Part shown: positions 1 through 14,113 of the stretch, piece after piece
Numbering within the stretch: position 1 is the stretch's first letter
Layout: each line of letters opens with the position of its first letter
Origin: Chaetorhynchus papuensis
Lineage: Eukaryota; Chordata; Aves; Passeriformes; Rhipiduridae
DNA: 64,000 bases
Reading direction: 5' to 3'
Assembly: GCA_013396525.1 (NCBI GenBank)
Contig: VWYX01000366.1
Span: forward strand, 408,781-472,780
The notes under the pieces: generated by a model
What the model was told of the DNA's origin: nothing
The model's input: the letters and a program-made list of their open reading frames with translations, nothing else
Databases searched by the model: none
Translations under genes and position numbers: made by a program

Positions 1-576
1 AACTGTGTGTGTAATGCAAGCACAGAACTGGCCTCTGCTTTCTGTGAAAGGTGCAGTTAAAAGAGAAGCATTGGTGTTAAAGGATGGGTCAGTAAAGATG
101 AGCACATGCTGACCTCCCATCTCATTTCTTCTTTATCCTTGCCAAAGTTCTTTCTATATTTAAGCTGAAAAAGATACTGCTTATTATTTTTACATAATTA
201 GCATAGGGATGGCTCTGACAGTTTCCGCTCCACATGAATTGTGAAGCTGATCGAGGGAGGTCAAAATATGTAGGGATTAAGCATCCATCTCTCACTTAAA
301 TGGATTTCTGAGAAATGTTCTCGGTTTATTTGATTCTTTTTAACATAAACTCTTGCAGTCAAGTTAAGGGGGATAAAAATTAGTGCTAGGTAAGACAGTC
401 TTGGCCAGTTTTCTTTTGGACAGAATTCTGAGGCCTGTTCCTGATCACTTGCACTTAAGTGGTGCTGTAGAGATTAGATAACAAACTGCAAAATTCTCTC
501 CACTATTACACAAACCCAAATGGGGATGAAACAACTACATCTAGTATTCCTTAATTGTGAAAAAGTTACTTTGATT

Positions 577-607
577 AAAAAAAAAAAAAACCAAAAAAAA
601 AAAAAAA
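577..607 (+). repeat. Interrupted poly-A tract
   Basis: Two A runs of 14 and 15 are separated by CC. No retrotransposon or gene copy is recognisable upstream, so this looks like a simple A-rich repeat. Confidence 0.9.
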
Positions 608-2653
608 TCAAAACAAGCAAACTGGTAATACAAGTGGAAAGAATGATAGACAGGCTTCAGGTAGTGAGCAATGTTTGAAGCTGATGGGACTGAGGAGAGA
701 AAATAAAAAGGTTTTCCTTTAAGATATGACAATCCAGTTTCAAGGTGAAACTCTATATTCTTTCTGAAGGGCATTGATGCCATCTGACATTCATAGGCAA
801 TATATGCTGCAGCAGGAACGTACTTTAGAGGATAGCCAAAGCAGTAGAAATTGTAAGAAAAATTTTAAATGCATGCTGAGAAATACTTACATTTTTAAAA
901 TGTCATTCATGTTCAAACTAAACAAGACTAAAACAGGCTACATATTGAAAAGAATTTTATTTATGCATTGTGTCATGCAATAATGAAGGCTCACATGGCA
1001 CAGGATTTTTTTCTAATATTTTGATCGGTGTGTTTTTAGCTGACCCATACACTGAGGTTCCTTGCCAAGTGTTTTTGTCCTACCATATCTTCCAAAGGTG
1101 CTGCACAGCCTTGTCACTACTCGTTATTCTTTTCTCCTTGTCTTTGTCAGCCTTGTGATCTTGCCTCTTTACTTGTCAGCTCCAGATTTCCAATGTCAAT
1201 TGTTTTTCTCAGAATTCCAAAATCTTTCTGTAATTTAACTTCTGGGAGGGAAAGCCTTAGCCCAGGTCCAGGGACCACAAAGCAGAACATTGCTCACGTC
1301 TGATTGGCCATTTGTCTGTGCATTTTGCTCTTTTCAATACTGGCAAAACCAGCCTTAGAAAATTGCAATGATTTCTAGTTTAGTGTAGGTTTAATTTAGC
1401 AAAACTTTCAAAAAGAGAGGAGGGGGAATGAGATAGTACTTTTGGGTTTCAGAGTAAAATAATACAACTCTCTTCTTCCAAGGCCCTGAAGGAATGTTAA
1501 GGCTCAATGGCTTAGTGCCACACTCATGATATAAATACTATGTGTATTTATTCTAATATAATGTAGGTCTGTGTTATTTTCCACTGCTGTGTCATTTTAC
1601 AAATTCATGTCCAGTGTTCTGTCCTCCCAACAATCTTTTTCAGCATTGTTGCTTTCCAAGTTTCCCAGAGAGCATCTGTGTTTCAGATTATGTATTTCCA
1701 AATAGATTAGTTGACATTTTCAGAATGGGAATCTTATTTTTCTATACATAGTTCAATTTGTTTTCTCTTACCAGTGCTTGCATATCCCCTCCATTTTAAT
1801 CTCCTCCATGGATTTCAAGTCCGTATTACTTACTCCCTTTTCCAGATCATCTATGAATATATTAAATAAAGATGGATGTGTAACTGATAGCTGAAATTTT
1901 CCATCTGATGCTTCCAACAAATTGAGATATTGCAGCTTGTCTCTTAGAAACAATTCCCATTTCATTACCAGGATGTGACAATATATTTGTCCCAAATATA
2001 TATAAGCAAAATCTTATCCAGTGGTAATTTATGCTATACTGTATAAAGTGCTTTATCAAGGAGTATTTATTGTACTTAGGACTTTGCTCTTATCCCCTAA
2101 ATTTTGACGGATATTTAAAAATAAGCAAACAGCAAAACAACAACAAACAAACCCACCATACCCCTCCTTTCGACATCCCAGTCTTTAATCAGAAGAAAAC
2201 AATTGGCTGCTAAGCTTTCTTTTTTCAATTGAGCAAGGTCATTTTGGTAAGGCAGGAGTTCTGATGGTCTGAGCTTCACCAGGTCTGTGTGCTCAGTGCT
2301 ATCTCTTCAGTAGCTGCTTACGATGATCAACTCCCACTGAAAGGTCCACATTAGTGCCAAGGGACAGGCAATCCCTTGAGGACTGCTGAACTGGGTTTTC
2401 AAAGACCTTTGGGTCTTGTTCAGCTGTTCTGTGGGAAAAGTTTTGTTTCAAGGAAACTGTTTAGTAGGAACAGCTTGCTTTTCCTTGTTTGTTACCAAGT
2501 TTTCTCCTCTCTTCCAAGATGTTTTAGGACCTGATAGTTTTTGCAGGTGGAGTATTAGGTAGAAAACCAAGTAGTATTCATCTTCTAATATGCTGAGCAC
2601 TTCATGATTGTGTCTGGATATTTACATTCTGTAATTTTTCTTTGCTGTTTTAG

Positions 2654-2808
2654 AAAGTTTAGCTGAGGAGGCATTCAGACATCGTCTGGGCATTGAGATA
2701 CTAAGAAAAGATTCACCTGCTTTTGAGCCCAGTGCTCCAGAGGCAGTATCTATTAACAGCAAGCAATGGACACAATACTTGGAGCGAATTTATTTTGCTG
2801 TTCTTTAG
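2654..2808 (+). other. Possible cryptic or alternative terminal exon
   Basis: A T-rich tract ends in TTTTAG at 2653. It is followed by about 50 open codons in the frame of 2656, closing with TAG at 2806-2808. The frame is open from 2635. The residues look protein-like, with charged and aliphatic residues mixed and the block SLAEEAFRHRLGIEILRKD near its start. I recognise no family. About 57 open codons are expected by chance fairly often, and I see no downstream poly(A) signal close by. It is recorded only because the acceptor and the open frame coincide. Confidence 0.13.
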
Positions 2809-5800
2809 ACAGAGGAGAACTTCCAAATGTCTTCTAAATTCCTTCTTGTCACACACTGTCACTTTCTAGTAGAAGAGTTTTTTCAGTTTTTTTCCCCCAG
2901 CAGTTATATATCCTCTTTGAGTGTGCAGTGCAGATTAGCCAAGGAAAGTGAATTTATGTTGCATTATCTGTAGAGTAATCTGTGAGTAATCTCTCTCAGT
3001 GGTCTCATGACATTGGAGCACGTGCTTCAAGAAGACTGCCTTTTCTAATACTGGCCTGTTCTTGTATGCAGCTGTGAAGGGTATCTGAAACAGCAGGCAT
3101 TCTGTTTGCCATTGTATAAGTTTCATTTACCTAGGAGTTTTCTAAACACTGCTGCAAGGATATAAATAGCAAACATCAGATTGTAGCACAGTCAGTGAGG
3201 GATGCCTTATTGTCGGTCTCTCCAGGAAAATCCAGAGATAATTCATGAGTTCTGAACTGAGCCCTTGGCCAATGACTCATTTTTGTTCTATTACTCTAAC
3301 AGTCAAATTTACAACCCAAATGAGTACACCTACAGATATTATTATCTTTAAAAATCTGTAACAGGCTTGCTGACTACAGCTTAAGTCTCTTCATAGTGAA
3401 TAGTTATGCATAATCTTTTTAAATTACCAAAATTATTAATTACTTTGAAAGATTTCTTCTAGCAAAAAGTAGATAGCTTCTGTGCCATCTGACTGTACTT
3501 GCAATAATCAGCTCCCACAGGTCAATTAAATGCTTCAGGCTTTAGTCAGCAAGCAGGCACCCATCACTGCTGCATGTACTTAGATGGAATGGAAGTTATT
3601 GCTTAATTATTCCATTTAAGACTGGATGGGAAAGGGGTCATTACGGGTTTAAAGCTTTACTTTCGATTTATATGGCTTAGAATTACACTTACAAAGACAA
3701 GAGCTTTTCTCTTTGCATAAATTAATTTAAAATCATAGACTTTTGAGTGCTCTTCAGAAAGTAAATGGGATTCTGATTAATTTTAGTTCTGCAATTGCAG
3801 GACTTAGTAATGAACTAAATGTAGACTGAAATCATGAGGAAGTTGAAGAGATCTTCTAAAATAAGTGTGAAAATGTCAGATGGATCTGCTGTACTTGTTT
3901 CTTTTATACGGTGCAACCAAAAGTTTAGGTTTCCAGCCTATATAGTGAACTGTGTGCAGTGCCTCCCTCAGCCTTCTGTGGCATGTGTTCAGGGGGTGAA
4001 ACCCATTACTCTAAAAGCTTCAAGTTGTCAGTGGAATTCTAGGAGAGCAGGGAAATACGTGGTATTACATTTTGTAAAGAAGCAGTCTTTCTACTTTCAA
4101 GTGCTACATTTTTGTGTCTGATTTACTGCATTGTATCCATATGTGCGGCTTATGTGCAGCTCCGGTACACTTGTACTGAGGAATCCCTACATTCTTCAAA
4201 TAATTAAATAATTGTCTATAATGTCCTTCTGTTTTTAAACAGATTCCTTTTGACTAAACTGATGACTATTTCTTACATAATCCAAATATCAGGTGTATGC
4301 AGTGCAAAGTATCGAAAGACACAGCAGTCTTCCTTCTCTATTAGTATTTCCTAGTGAGAATTCTGTCCTCCCTATCCATTTTCCCTTGTGTGTACCATAC
4401 ATCTTTACAACAATTATGGTCTATAAAGAAAATAATTCTCAGAAAGGCTGCATCAGTCTGTCATAAAATTAATATTTATCTAAATTATGGGGTTTTGCTG
4501 TGCATTTGCTGAAATTCTCTTTGGAATACATTGAAGTTCTGAATAGAGTTTGCCTTTCTATCTGTTTTTCTTTTCAAATTGTTTGTTTAAACTGATCATT
4601 TATTTTTAACTGCTGCAGGCAAATGCACAAGAACTAGAAATCAGTTTCAAATCATGAGTGCAGTAAAAACAAGTAGGTGCTGCTTTGATCTTGATTCAGA
4701 CTGGTTTTGTGAAAACATTGGCTGTTGTTACTTGAGATATCTTATCCCATCTTAACCTAAATGACAAAAATGTTATTCAAACTTGAGTGACGAATGTAAA
4801 ATCAGTTTTACAGTGTGGTCTGTTATTTCAGTAACACACACATGAACAATAATACAGTGTTTTCAGAATTTTGTATGAGAATTAGTGACTTCCAGCGTGT
4901 GAGTGCTCAGCTGGAGCAGTCAGAAATGCAAAACACTGTCACTGTTGAAGGCCACGTAGTGTCACCCTGTCAGCTACATCAGGTCTCCAGATTACTCTCA
5001 AGATGGCTTTGTTTGTCTATAATTTACCCTGTTGCTTTTGGATATAAAATTGCACTGGCCGAATGAGCTGCAGCAGCATTTCAGAGTGCTTTGTCCAAGG
5101 AGGAGAAAGTACACTTTGTGTAAAGAGCAACCTGTGGAAGAAGGGGGACTAAATCAACTAAGTGGAAGTTTACAAAAATCAGAGGCGTGTTTTCTTTAAA
5201 AATATAATGCAATGGGATTAGAAACAGAAAGTTCCTTATATTCAACAAAGCTAAAAGGATTATCTGTTAAGGACAAAACAAAACAATAAAAATAGACAGC
5301 TCCATGATATGACTCAACTTGGTTTGCTTAAATCAGACCACCCAACCACGGTGTTGTCCTGGAATCATATCTTGTATACAAAGCATACATATTTACTGTT
5401 AACCTCTCAGTGACTTTAGATAACATTTCTGGACACACGCATAGTATATTATAACCCAGTTGCCAATATGAACACCTTAAGATATTTTCTCAAATAATAT
5501 TTTTGTGGCCACCCAGTGAGCAGCCAGCTCTTATCTGTAAAGCCAGTTTGAAGAGCAATGGCAGCTCTGTGGTAGATATTAGCTGACACCTTTAAACTAA
5601 ATCTTTTGCTTCACTGATCATCAGTCTCTGTGTTAAACAAGCCAAAAAACAAGCAGATAAAGGAGAGATTTGAGATTATTGTAAAAACTGCAACGATAAA
5701 AGGATTTGCCAGTTCAGAGTCATTTGCCATTTGCCGAGGATTCAGTGTAACCACAAACTGATGTTTGCTTTACCATCATTTCTCTTTATTTTCAGCCAAT

Positions 5801-7086
5801 GTCCTGTGCACCATTCCATGCATAGCAGAATAATAATTTTCTTTCTAATGCCCAAGGCAGCTGGTTTGCCTTGAGTAAGAAGATTACATTTGCAATGGCA
5901 AGACAAGTATCTAAACACATTAAATTAATCTCCCAGTCCTCCTGTAATTGAAGAACCTGGTTGTTGAAATTTTGCTGTCTGCTGGAGAATTTCAAAACCA
6001 TGGCAGGGCTGGAGTCAGACTCTGATGGCCTCATAGTTATGTGGTTATCCTTCATGCAAGTCACAGTGTAACAGAGGGCTCAGGTGGCAGGGACAGAAAA
6101 AAATCCTTATTACTGTATCTGCCAATCACATTCTCACTGGCTTCCTCCTAAGAAGAGACTGCAGCATCTCATACTGAAACAGAAACTGTATTTTAAAACA
6201 TTTCCTTAGCTGTTTTCTTCCCACTTTAAAAGTTGAATGTATTGTTACCTCTACAGGCAAAAGGGTAGATTTCCTAGTACAAGCAAAAGCATTGTATAGA
6301 TATAAGCCCTCCTGACAGTCATTCATAAATAATTAGATCTTTTCGCTTCTGAACTACTTTGCTTTTTTTTCCGTATCCTTTACTCCATTTTTATAAAATA
6401 TAAAGATGAAGACAACTGTGACTAGTGTATTTTAAGTCTGTCTGTAGGAAGATAAAGGCTACCAATGCCCTGGACTGAGTTTCCTTTTCCAGTCTAAAAC
6501 CTCAGCAAGGTATTTATTTAGATGTTCCTTCTGAATGGTGAATTTCTTACTCTGTGAATACCAGAGAACAAACAAAGAAAATCTATGAAACAAGTAGCCC
6601 AAGGAGAACCATGTGGGGCTTTTTTCCAAGATGCCTGAGGATTAGACGGTATTCTGTCAATTATTTTTTTTCTACACAGTTTTTTTTCAAAGAATCACTA
6701 ACTGTTGAAGTGCTAAATTGCTGCAAAACTGTTAAACAATTTAAAGTGAACATAAATAGCAGTTTTCCACATTTGCCTGACTTCATTATCTTTGGATTTT
6801 ATATTCATGCCTACCATGAGATTTCTTTAAGAGCTTCCTGAAGGATCTGTGTTCTAGGAAAAGTATGTGTCCCCTTCACGTTGTATGCCATATTTTTGAT
6901 CTTGCTGCTAAAATTATAGAATGAATTGATATAAAAACAAAACAGTTAAAATGAAGCAAGAACAGGTATATTCTAATGCTAAAATAAAAACACATCCACA
7001 TAAAACTAATAATTTTAATAGTGTAGAAACTAACAAAATAACGAACACCCAAACACAAGAAGGAAGGCTATAAAATGGAAAAGCAC

Positions 7087-7210
7087 TCTCCTTGAATAAC
7101 AGCTTGCCCCTATTTTACAGATGGGAAAACTGGGGCGCGTAGAGAGCTTAATTGATTTCCCTAGTGTCACCCTATAAATCATTGATGTGACAAGGCCTAA
7201 AGCTGATTCT
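7087..7210 (+). mobile_element. MIR SINE fragment, plus orientation
   Basis: The core at about 7105-7136 (CCCCTATTTTACAGATGGGA, then AAACTGGGGC) is a close match to the conserved MIR core. It continues into diverged versions of the 'gaggttaagtgacttgcc' and 'ggtcacacagctag' parts of MIR. MIR is an ancient tRNA-derived SINE shared across amniotes and is a fossil in birds. Boundaries are approximate because both ends are strongly diverged. Confidence 0.8.
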
Positions 7211-10101
7211 CTCTGAGAGCTGTGCAGCAAACTCTTTGCCTGACTCTCTTCAATAAACAGATTCTGAAAGCATGTTCTCTTCCATGCAATAATTTATACT
7301 TGATGCATGAGAAGCCTGAAGTATGAGCAGATAATGCTATTTGATCTGTGTTTTGCAAAAAGCCCTTGCAGATACTCTGGTCTACTTGATCCGATTCCTT
7401 CATAAACAGATTTTCTGTTGCCGACTTCTTTGCTCGTTCAGTCTCCTTTCTCTTTGTGTAAATGAAATGGCATATCCTCTCTCCCAGGTTCTGCATTTAT
7501 TTCATGCTCTCTTGAGTTTGGATCATATAACTCATCTCAGCCTCTCTGAGAGGCTAACCTCTTCTTCACTGAAGCTGGGTCATGAATAATTTCCTAGAAA
7601 GCGAGGCATTACCTCTTCTTCAACCCTGGAGCAGAGGGAATATCAGCTGTGTGCAATTATTACCAATAAGGGTAAACCTGTTAGGCCCTTTCTTAGCAAT
7701 GGACTCTTTATATGAGAGAAAAATTATTGCATGACTTACTGAGACCCCTCATCTTCTCTGCCTCTGTATGAAGTCCTTGTTTTCTTTTAATCAGTCCCAT
7801 TTGTTAATGTCATTCATAAATACTGGTCTTTGGCAGCATCAGGCTTCTCTTGCCGTGAGGATTGCTGGGTACTAGCAGTCATGAGCCTTTCTATTTCCTG
7901 CCTTGTCATCTGGCCTTCATAAAAGGAGAAAACCTGGGAAAAACCTAGAATGAAATCTTGTTTTAGGAGCCTTTTTTTTGCCTTTAGAAGGACCATCAGG
8001 TCACTTGTGGGACAGACGCTGGCTTTTCTCACTGCATTGCAGCTTAAAGAAATTTATTTGGAAAAATGTTTGGCAAATCTATTACATGGTCAGAATTTTT
8101 ATGACAGAAGTTGAAAGATGTGTTTTCAAAATGCTTGAAATACAAATGTGACCAGTTATCTCATACTACCTGAAGAAATTCTGTCCTTGATTATACAAAA
8201 CAAATGAAAGGGCAAATATTTTCTTTTATCAGAAGCACTCTTCAGAGTTTAAGTTTAACAGTATTCCTTAAAAAATACAGCAAAAGCTCTATTCTCTCTA
8301 CTGGCATTCAAGCATGATGGAATAGCAAAATCCACTATATAAAATGGCAGAGCTTTTTTGACAGACAAGTCTGTAAGTTGCTTTGATTTATGATCTTGAA
8401 AACTAAAAACCAACATAAGGATATGCCCAACTTCATGTTAATGATGAAGCTGCTAATATTCACAGTTAAAATGTTGGTTTGAAGGTTGAGTGGAGTCTCT
8501 GTTTGGACAAAAAATGCCCTTTAATTCTGCAAAACCAGTGCAATGCCTCTGTGTTGCTGAGATCTGTTGCCACCATATGCACAGTTTTCCAGCACCAATC
8601 CCCATCATTACTGCAATCCCTGTCAAGTTTCTAGAGCCTAAAAAACCTGTGTGACCCTGAGGTGTTTGTATAGTCTTTGACATATTACCTAGGAAAGACA
8701 GTAGGATGAAAGTGCAGATATGTGGAGATTCACTTGGATGCAGGAGATACTGGCTAAAATTTTATGTTATCTAGAACTGATCAAAATAACTAGTTTATGT
8801 AAAGATATGACATTTTTTTAGTGTGGTGAATTGGGGTGCCATTTCTACCACATCCTTTAGGACAAAGGAGCAGTCCTAAATTTTTTTAGCCTTGAGCCTT
8901 CTTGTTTTTGGACAGTAAGCTTCATTCTCATTTCTTTCTCATTATAGTATGCTATAATAATACTCCAGACAGCGTGCCGGCACTCTTAACAATATCTTTT
9001 TGCTTGTGCAATATGAAACTTCCATCAGCCCTGATCTGTTCACCAGTATCGCTGATGAACCCAGCTACAGCTACTGTGCCAAGCAACTTTGTCTTCATAA
9101 TTTCACAAAACAGTGTAAAATCTAAATATCATTCTTTTTTCCTGTCTTACATACCTGTTTTATGTGATCACCTCACAGAAAGTAGCTTATACACTTCTTG
9201 CTGCTTCTGGCGTAGAGGTAAAACACAAATGATGCAAGGCTGGTTCTGATCCAGAATTCTTTTTGGAGAATTCATAGCTAGATGTTAGAGTGTGAGAGGG
9301 ACTAACAAGATCTAGGCCTGGATAGATTTTGTGCCCCATTGCAGTTATTTAAAAGGCAATTTCAAGTTAATTACTAGCATTTTGCCTTTGGAATCTGGCA
9401 GTTTATGGTTTTGTTGCCTTTACTGGTGTACAACAGAGGGAGAGGTGTAAGATGGGAAAGGGAGGTAGATTTTAAAAGTGGAAAGCAGTAAGCTGCATTT
9501 TTTTTATGGGGACATCACTTCTCCTCTACGTTTGGATCATTGCAACATGGAGGAAACAGAAACAGTGCTTTGTGCTTCTTCTTGCATACATGAGACATGT
9601 TCACAGAGTCCCCAGGAGCTGAACAATTTTGAGGGAAAATAAAAAGAACAGTTGTCTTAGGCCAGGCATGGTAGAAAAGTATAATAAAACTATGCATTGA
9701 GCAATTCAGTATGAGGAGGAAAGAAGCCAGGAGAAATCTTGCTGCTCTTGAGTTCTTAGTCTCCACTTGCTAGAGAGTTCTTTACAGGACTGGGAACGTA
9801 ACATTGTTTACTCTTACTCAGTTTTTTCATTCCAGTCAAGTAAGGGGAAAATAATACTCAGAAAGGTGGAAACACAGAAGAGGAAAAAGGGCAGGGTAGG
9901 ACAATAAAATGCTGCATGCTACTGGCCTTCTGATGCGGTGCAAGATTGAGTGAAGGCAACGGCACAAACAAATGTGTGAACTTTTCTCACAAGTATTTGT
10001 ACTTAATTTTGATACCTTCATAATTCAGGCTTTGAGAACATTAGAATACAGCATTTACAGCAGTTGTGGGAATACAACAGTGATTTCTGCCTAGTGTGCC
10101 A

Positions 10102-10131
10102 CATTCATTAATACATTTATATTAATGAATG
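10102..10131 (+). repeat. Perfect 11-bp inverted repeat with ATTA cores
   Basis: The left arm CATTCATTAAT (10102-10112) and right arm ATTAATGAATG (10121-10131) are exact reverse complements around an 8-base spacer. Each arm holds an ATTA/TAAT homeodomain core. It could form a hairpin or bind a paired factor, but chance cannot be excluded in AT-rich intron. Confidence 0.85.
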
Positions 10132-12654
10132 GTGATTTGTTTCCTGTGCCTCTGATTTTCTGTTGCATTTTGACTGTGATTAATGGGAGATTACTTACAA
10201 AAGGGAAGGAGCATAAATAGAAATTTGAAATATTTTTTCCTTGGAGAATTGTTGTATTACATGGCACATTTCTATTTGTATTTGCAGACTTTTTCATAGA
10301 AGCATAAGAAGATCCTTTATTCTTGAGGCCCTATTTCACAGCTGTCAGCCTCCTTTGTGGATGGTCTGCAAAAATCATAATGATAGGCAGGGCCACTCCT
10401 TCATTGAGTGTTCAAGACTGGTGAACAATCTGTAAAATCTCCCTCTGAATTGCCTTTTTCATGTACACTTGAATCACCCCTCTTGCCATCTCCACACACA
10501 GGGTTATAAAGATCTGTCACACAATTGCTGATCATTTCTTTTTCCTAGTTCTCTCCTGTTAGCAAAGACTTTGTACCATAAGAAGTTTCAGGCCTGTCTA
10601 GGTATTTATTGTTTAGTGTGTATGTCCAAACCATTCCATTGGCTTAATTGATAAGACAACCAGTACACTTGGTGTGGAATTGGAAACCTGCTAGGTGAGA
10701 ACACAATAGTCTGGTTAGTGATGTGATATGCACAGAAGTACAGACAAAATATTTAACACCACTGTAATTCCTTGTATTTAAAAAGTTTATAATGTGGTCT
10801 TAACACCTGTGTTAGAAATTTTAGTGCGTATCCTGTTGACCTCAATAATTAATTTCACTTGCAGTTAAATTGTACAGCTGGTTCCTCTTTTTGTCATGTT
10901 AAAATCCAGCTACAGGAAAGGGTGTTGCTGCTTAATTTGAAGGATTGTAGAAATTCCTAGTGTCTTCCAATTTTTAAGTACTTCTTACTGTCTGAGCTAC
11001 ATAAGGGCTTTTTTAAACAGAAGGTTGCACAGAGTGGTATAGGTGGTGAAGAGAATTTACTGAGCAGTCAAGCCTTTAATCTGACATATTTCTTCTGATA
11101 TCATGCAAAAGGTAGTGTGCTCAGGCATACACAGCAGCACCCAGTTGAGGTTCCTGTGCTAACTTTATGCTTGGCCTTGAGAACTGAGTAGGTTATGGAG
11201 AAGACATTAGAAAGGTCCATAGTAGTAATGTCTTTCTTTTTGTTTTAGAACAGAAGTGATTTATCTTACGATTTTATTGAACTGATTTCTCTTCCTTTCC
11301 TTGAATGGATAATAAAGAATTGGTCAGAATTATCATTCTAGTATTTTAATGAGGAGGTGTTTCTTTTGCTTACCTTTTTTAGATGCAAATAATTGGCATA
11401 CAGTTTAAAAATAGTAAAATGCATCACAACTCATTTGACAGTAGTGGCTATTAAATTCTAAACAACATAAAGTCACACTACATTTATCATTATTTAATGA
11501 CTCATTCACTTTGGTCCCTCTGTAAGCCCTTGATGTTATTTGTCATTCAGCATTATGCTGCTAGAAGTGTCAGCAGTTCTAGGGTCTTACCTTGCCTTAG
11601 ACTGAAGAAACCCCCTGAAGTGTGTAATTTTTGATCATGTAGTGTCTACCTTCAAAATAAAAGAAAATAATGTCATTATCCTATCCTCATTAACATTATC
11701 AGGCTCTGATGCTTTTTTTAGTAGCCTGTGATTCGTAGGCAAGAGGAGTTTTTATATTCTTTTGAAAAGAAAGCTGATACATATTTATACCCTTTTTAAA
11801 CTCTCTCACTTAGTGCCACCATTTTGTATTCTCAGTTAATTAAGTTGCAGCAATGTTATGTTACATGTTTTGTGTGTTGTTAAATGTATTAATAGAGCTT
11901 TTAGTAGATTTTGGGGGAGAGTTGGGTTTGCCTTTGCATACAGGGTCATTTTGGACCTTTGTTTTTTCTGTTTTATCCCATCTGCTCTCCCTTTGTTCTC
12001 AGATGAGATGAACAGAGAACATTGGCCTCAGTTGTAGGATGAGCAGAAAAATCATAGTGATATTTTGGAGAGAAATCAGGCTTTTTTTTTGCAGTCTTTT
12101 TGGTGTATTTGATTAAAAGATATCAGACTACAGATGCATTTTAGGAGCACCCAGTCTTACTGGGGGGATCCCAGCATCATGTCAGGAGAGACAGAACTGA
12201 CTCTTGATTTGTATCAGTGCCGTGTTCGCTTTGTCATCTGTGTTCTCAAATGCAGTATTTCCATCTATTCCTAAATTTTCCCTGCTTTGTTTTGTCTGTG
12301 AGGAAGTAACCTGTGGTTCAGCCTGCGATTTACTGAAGTGATGCTTACATTGGGGCCTTTTATTATTCCTGGCAATTCTCTCCCCCAGCTGCTGGTGCTG
12401 AACACAGCCCTGCCTCGGTGTGTGCTCCATCAGCACCCTTCTGACAGAGCCACTGCTGAGCACTTCTATTTCTGTCGTGCAGGCACGACTGCAGTCTGAG
12501 TGAACAGTTTGGTATTGAGAGTTCCTAAAGCAATTCCCAGAGAAGTTATTTGATAGGGTATTTACCAAGCTGATTTATAAATTCTCATATAACTGATACT
12601 TGCCTGGGCTTATGCAGCTGTTAGGAGAGATCACCGAAGCAGGAACTGCATATT

Positions 12655-12668
12655 GTTGCCTTAGCAAC
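12655..12668 (+). promoter_or_regulatory. Candidate RFX X-box
   Basis: GTTGCCTTAGCAAC fits the full two-half-site X-box bound by RFX factors (GTNRCC, two-base spacer, RGYAAC). Both half-sites match. The site lies deep in intron, with no promoter features around it, so it would be an enhancer-type site if used. Binding and function are inference. Confidence 0.45.
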
Positions 12669-14113
12669 TACCGCTTCATATTGTGCTTAAATCACTTGGA
12701 ACTACGCAGTGTATCTTAAGGAACTGCTTCCAGCAAAAACACCCAATCTAAATAATTCTAAATAATTTCACAGAAGAAGCATAAGGATGGCCTTTCCTAA
12801 CAAAGACCATCATTCTTTTAAGCTTGGTTGCCTCATTTCACTACAGGCTTAGCTTGTTATTAGAAAAATAATAAAATTTAAAGAACCCAAATATTTGTTT
12901 ATTCATGCCACCATAATCCATCTGATTGCCAAATTGGCTGGAAGTTGAAAATATTTTTTAAAGATTCTCCTAAAGGCCATCTTCTATTCTACAAAATCAG
13001 CACTGATAGTATGCTTTCCTTAACTTTTATTTTAAATGTCAAGTTTTCTGAAGGGTAGACTCTTTGTCTAGTTTCTTTTGTTTTGTTTGTGAAATGCTAT
13101 GGGTATGAAAGGAAGACCTTAAACGTATTTTAGACCTTCTCAGATGTTCCTTGTTCCTATTTTGAGATGATCTTTTTCTTTAGATGTTTTCTCTAGGTAT
13201 TTGCCACAGTTTTATGGGACTTGTTACATCATTTGAAAAAGAGAGTGAGGGAGAGGCTTTTGCCAGCATTAAATTAAGGCACTTGCTGGAGTGCTGATGC
13301 TACCTGACAGTCTCAAATACCAGTTTTGCACAGAGTATTTTATATTGCTGTAGCAACTTCCCCAGCTCTGTGGTCACTCCTCTGTGGAACAGTCAGAACT
13401 GGATTTTGCACGTGTGGAAATGCATTTCGGAGAGCTCAAGAAAACAGTGTCTTAGCAACAATATGCCGGTTCCAGAAGAAAGCCAGTTTCTGACACCTCA
13501 TCCTTTTGCTGCTTAAGCCAAGGTTTACAACAGAAAGATCCAATGAGAGAATCCTCTTTCAGGGGCAATATGTATCTCCCATTTCAGAAAACTTATTTTC
13601 CTTTTATAATATTGTACACAGTCAATGAAATTTAGAAATGTAGTATGACAGGGTTGTCAACATACTACTTTTATTACCCCTTTTCTAGGCAATGAAAAGG
13701 AGAGACAAGCAAAATGCAAGCTTACAGAATTTAAAAGGAATCAGATATTTTGAGGACCAGTTGTCATTTTTAGGTCACCGCTCACATCTCTGGATATAAT
13801 TTTCATCTAAGCTGCATGGCAGGGTTTGTATGTGCTGGGAGAAGCTACATTTTCCCAGCAGGAGACCAAATCAGAATGAAGCAGTCAGATGCAGGTGCAC
13901 AGTAATAGAAAGGATCTATTTACCCTGAAGCGTGAGCAGTGGGCCAAGAAAGCAGAAGCAGTCTACTTCTATCTGTCTCTCTCTCACCTCCTTCTCTCCC
14001 TACTTTTTCCCTCCCCCATAACTACGCCAACAAATTCATAAGGGGACCAAAGAGAAGGTGTTCACTCTCTGTTAATGAGCTGCAGTGCCTGCTGCTGAAG
14101 GTCTGAGGCACTT

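Noticed and set aside
12182..12568. A 128-codon minus-strand open frame
   Set aside because: Its length is expected by chance many times in a window of this size. It has no domain, poly(A) signal or promoter features.
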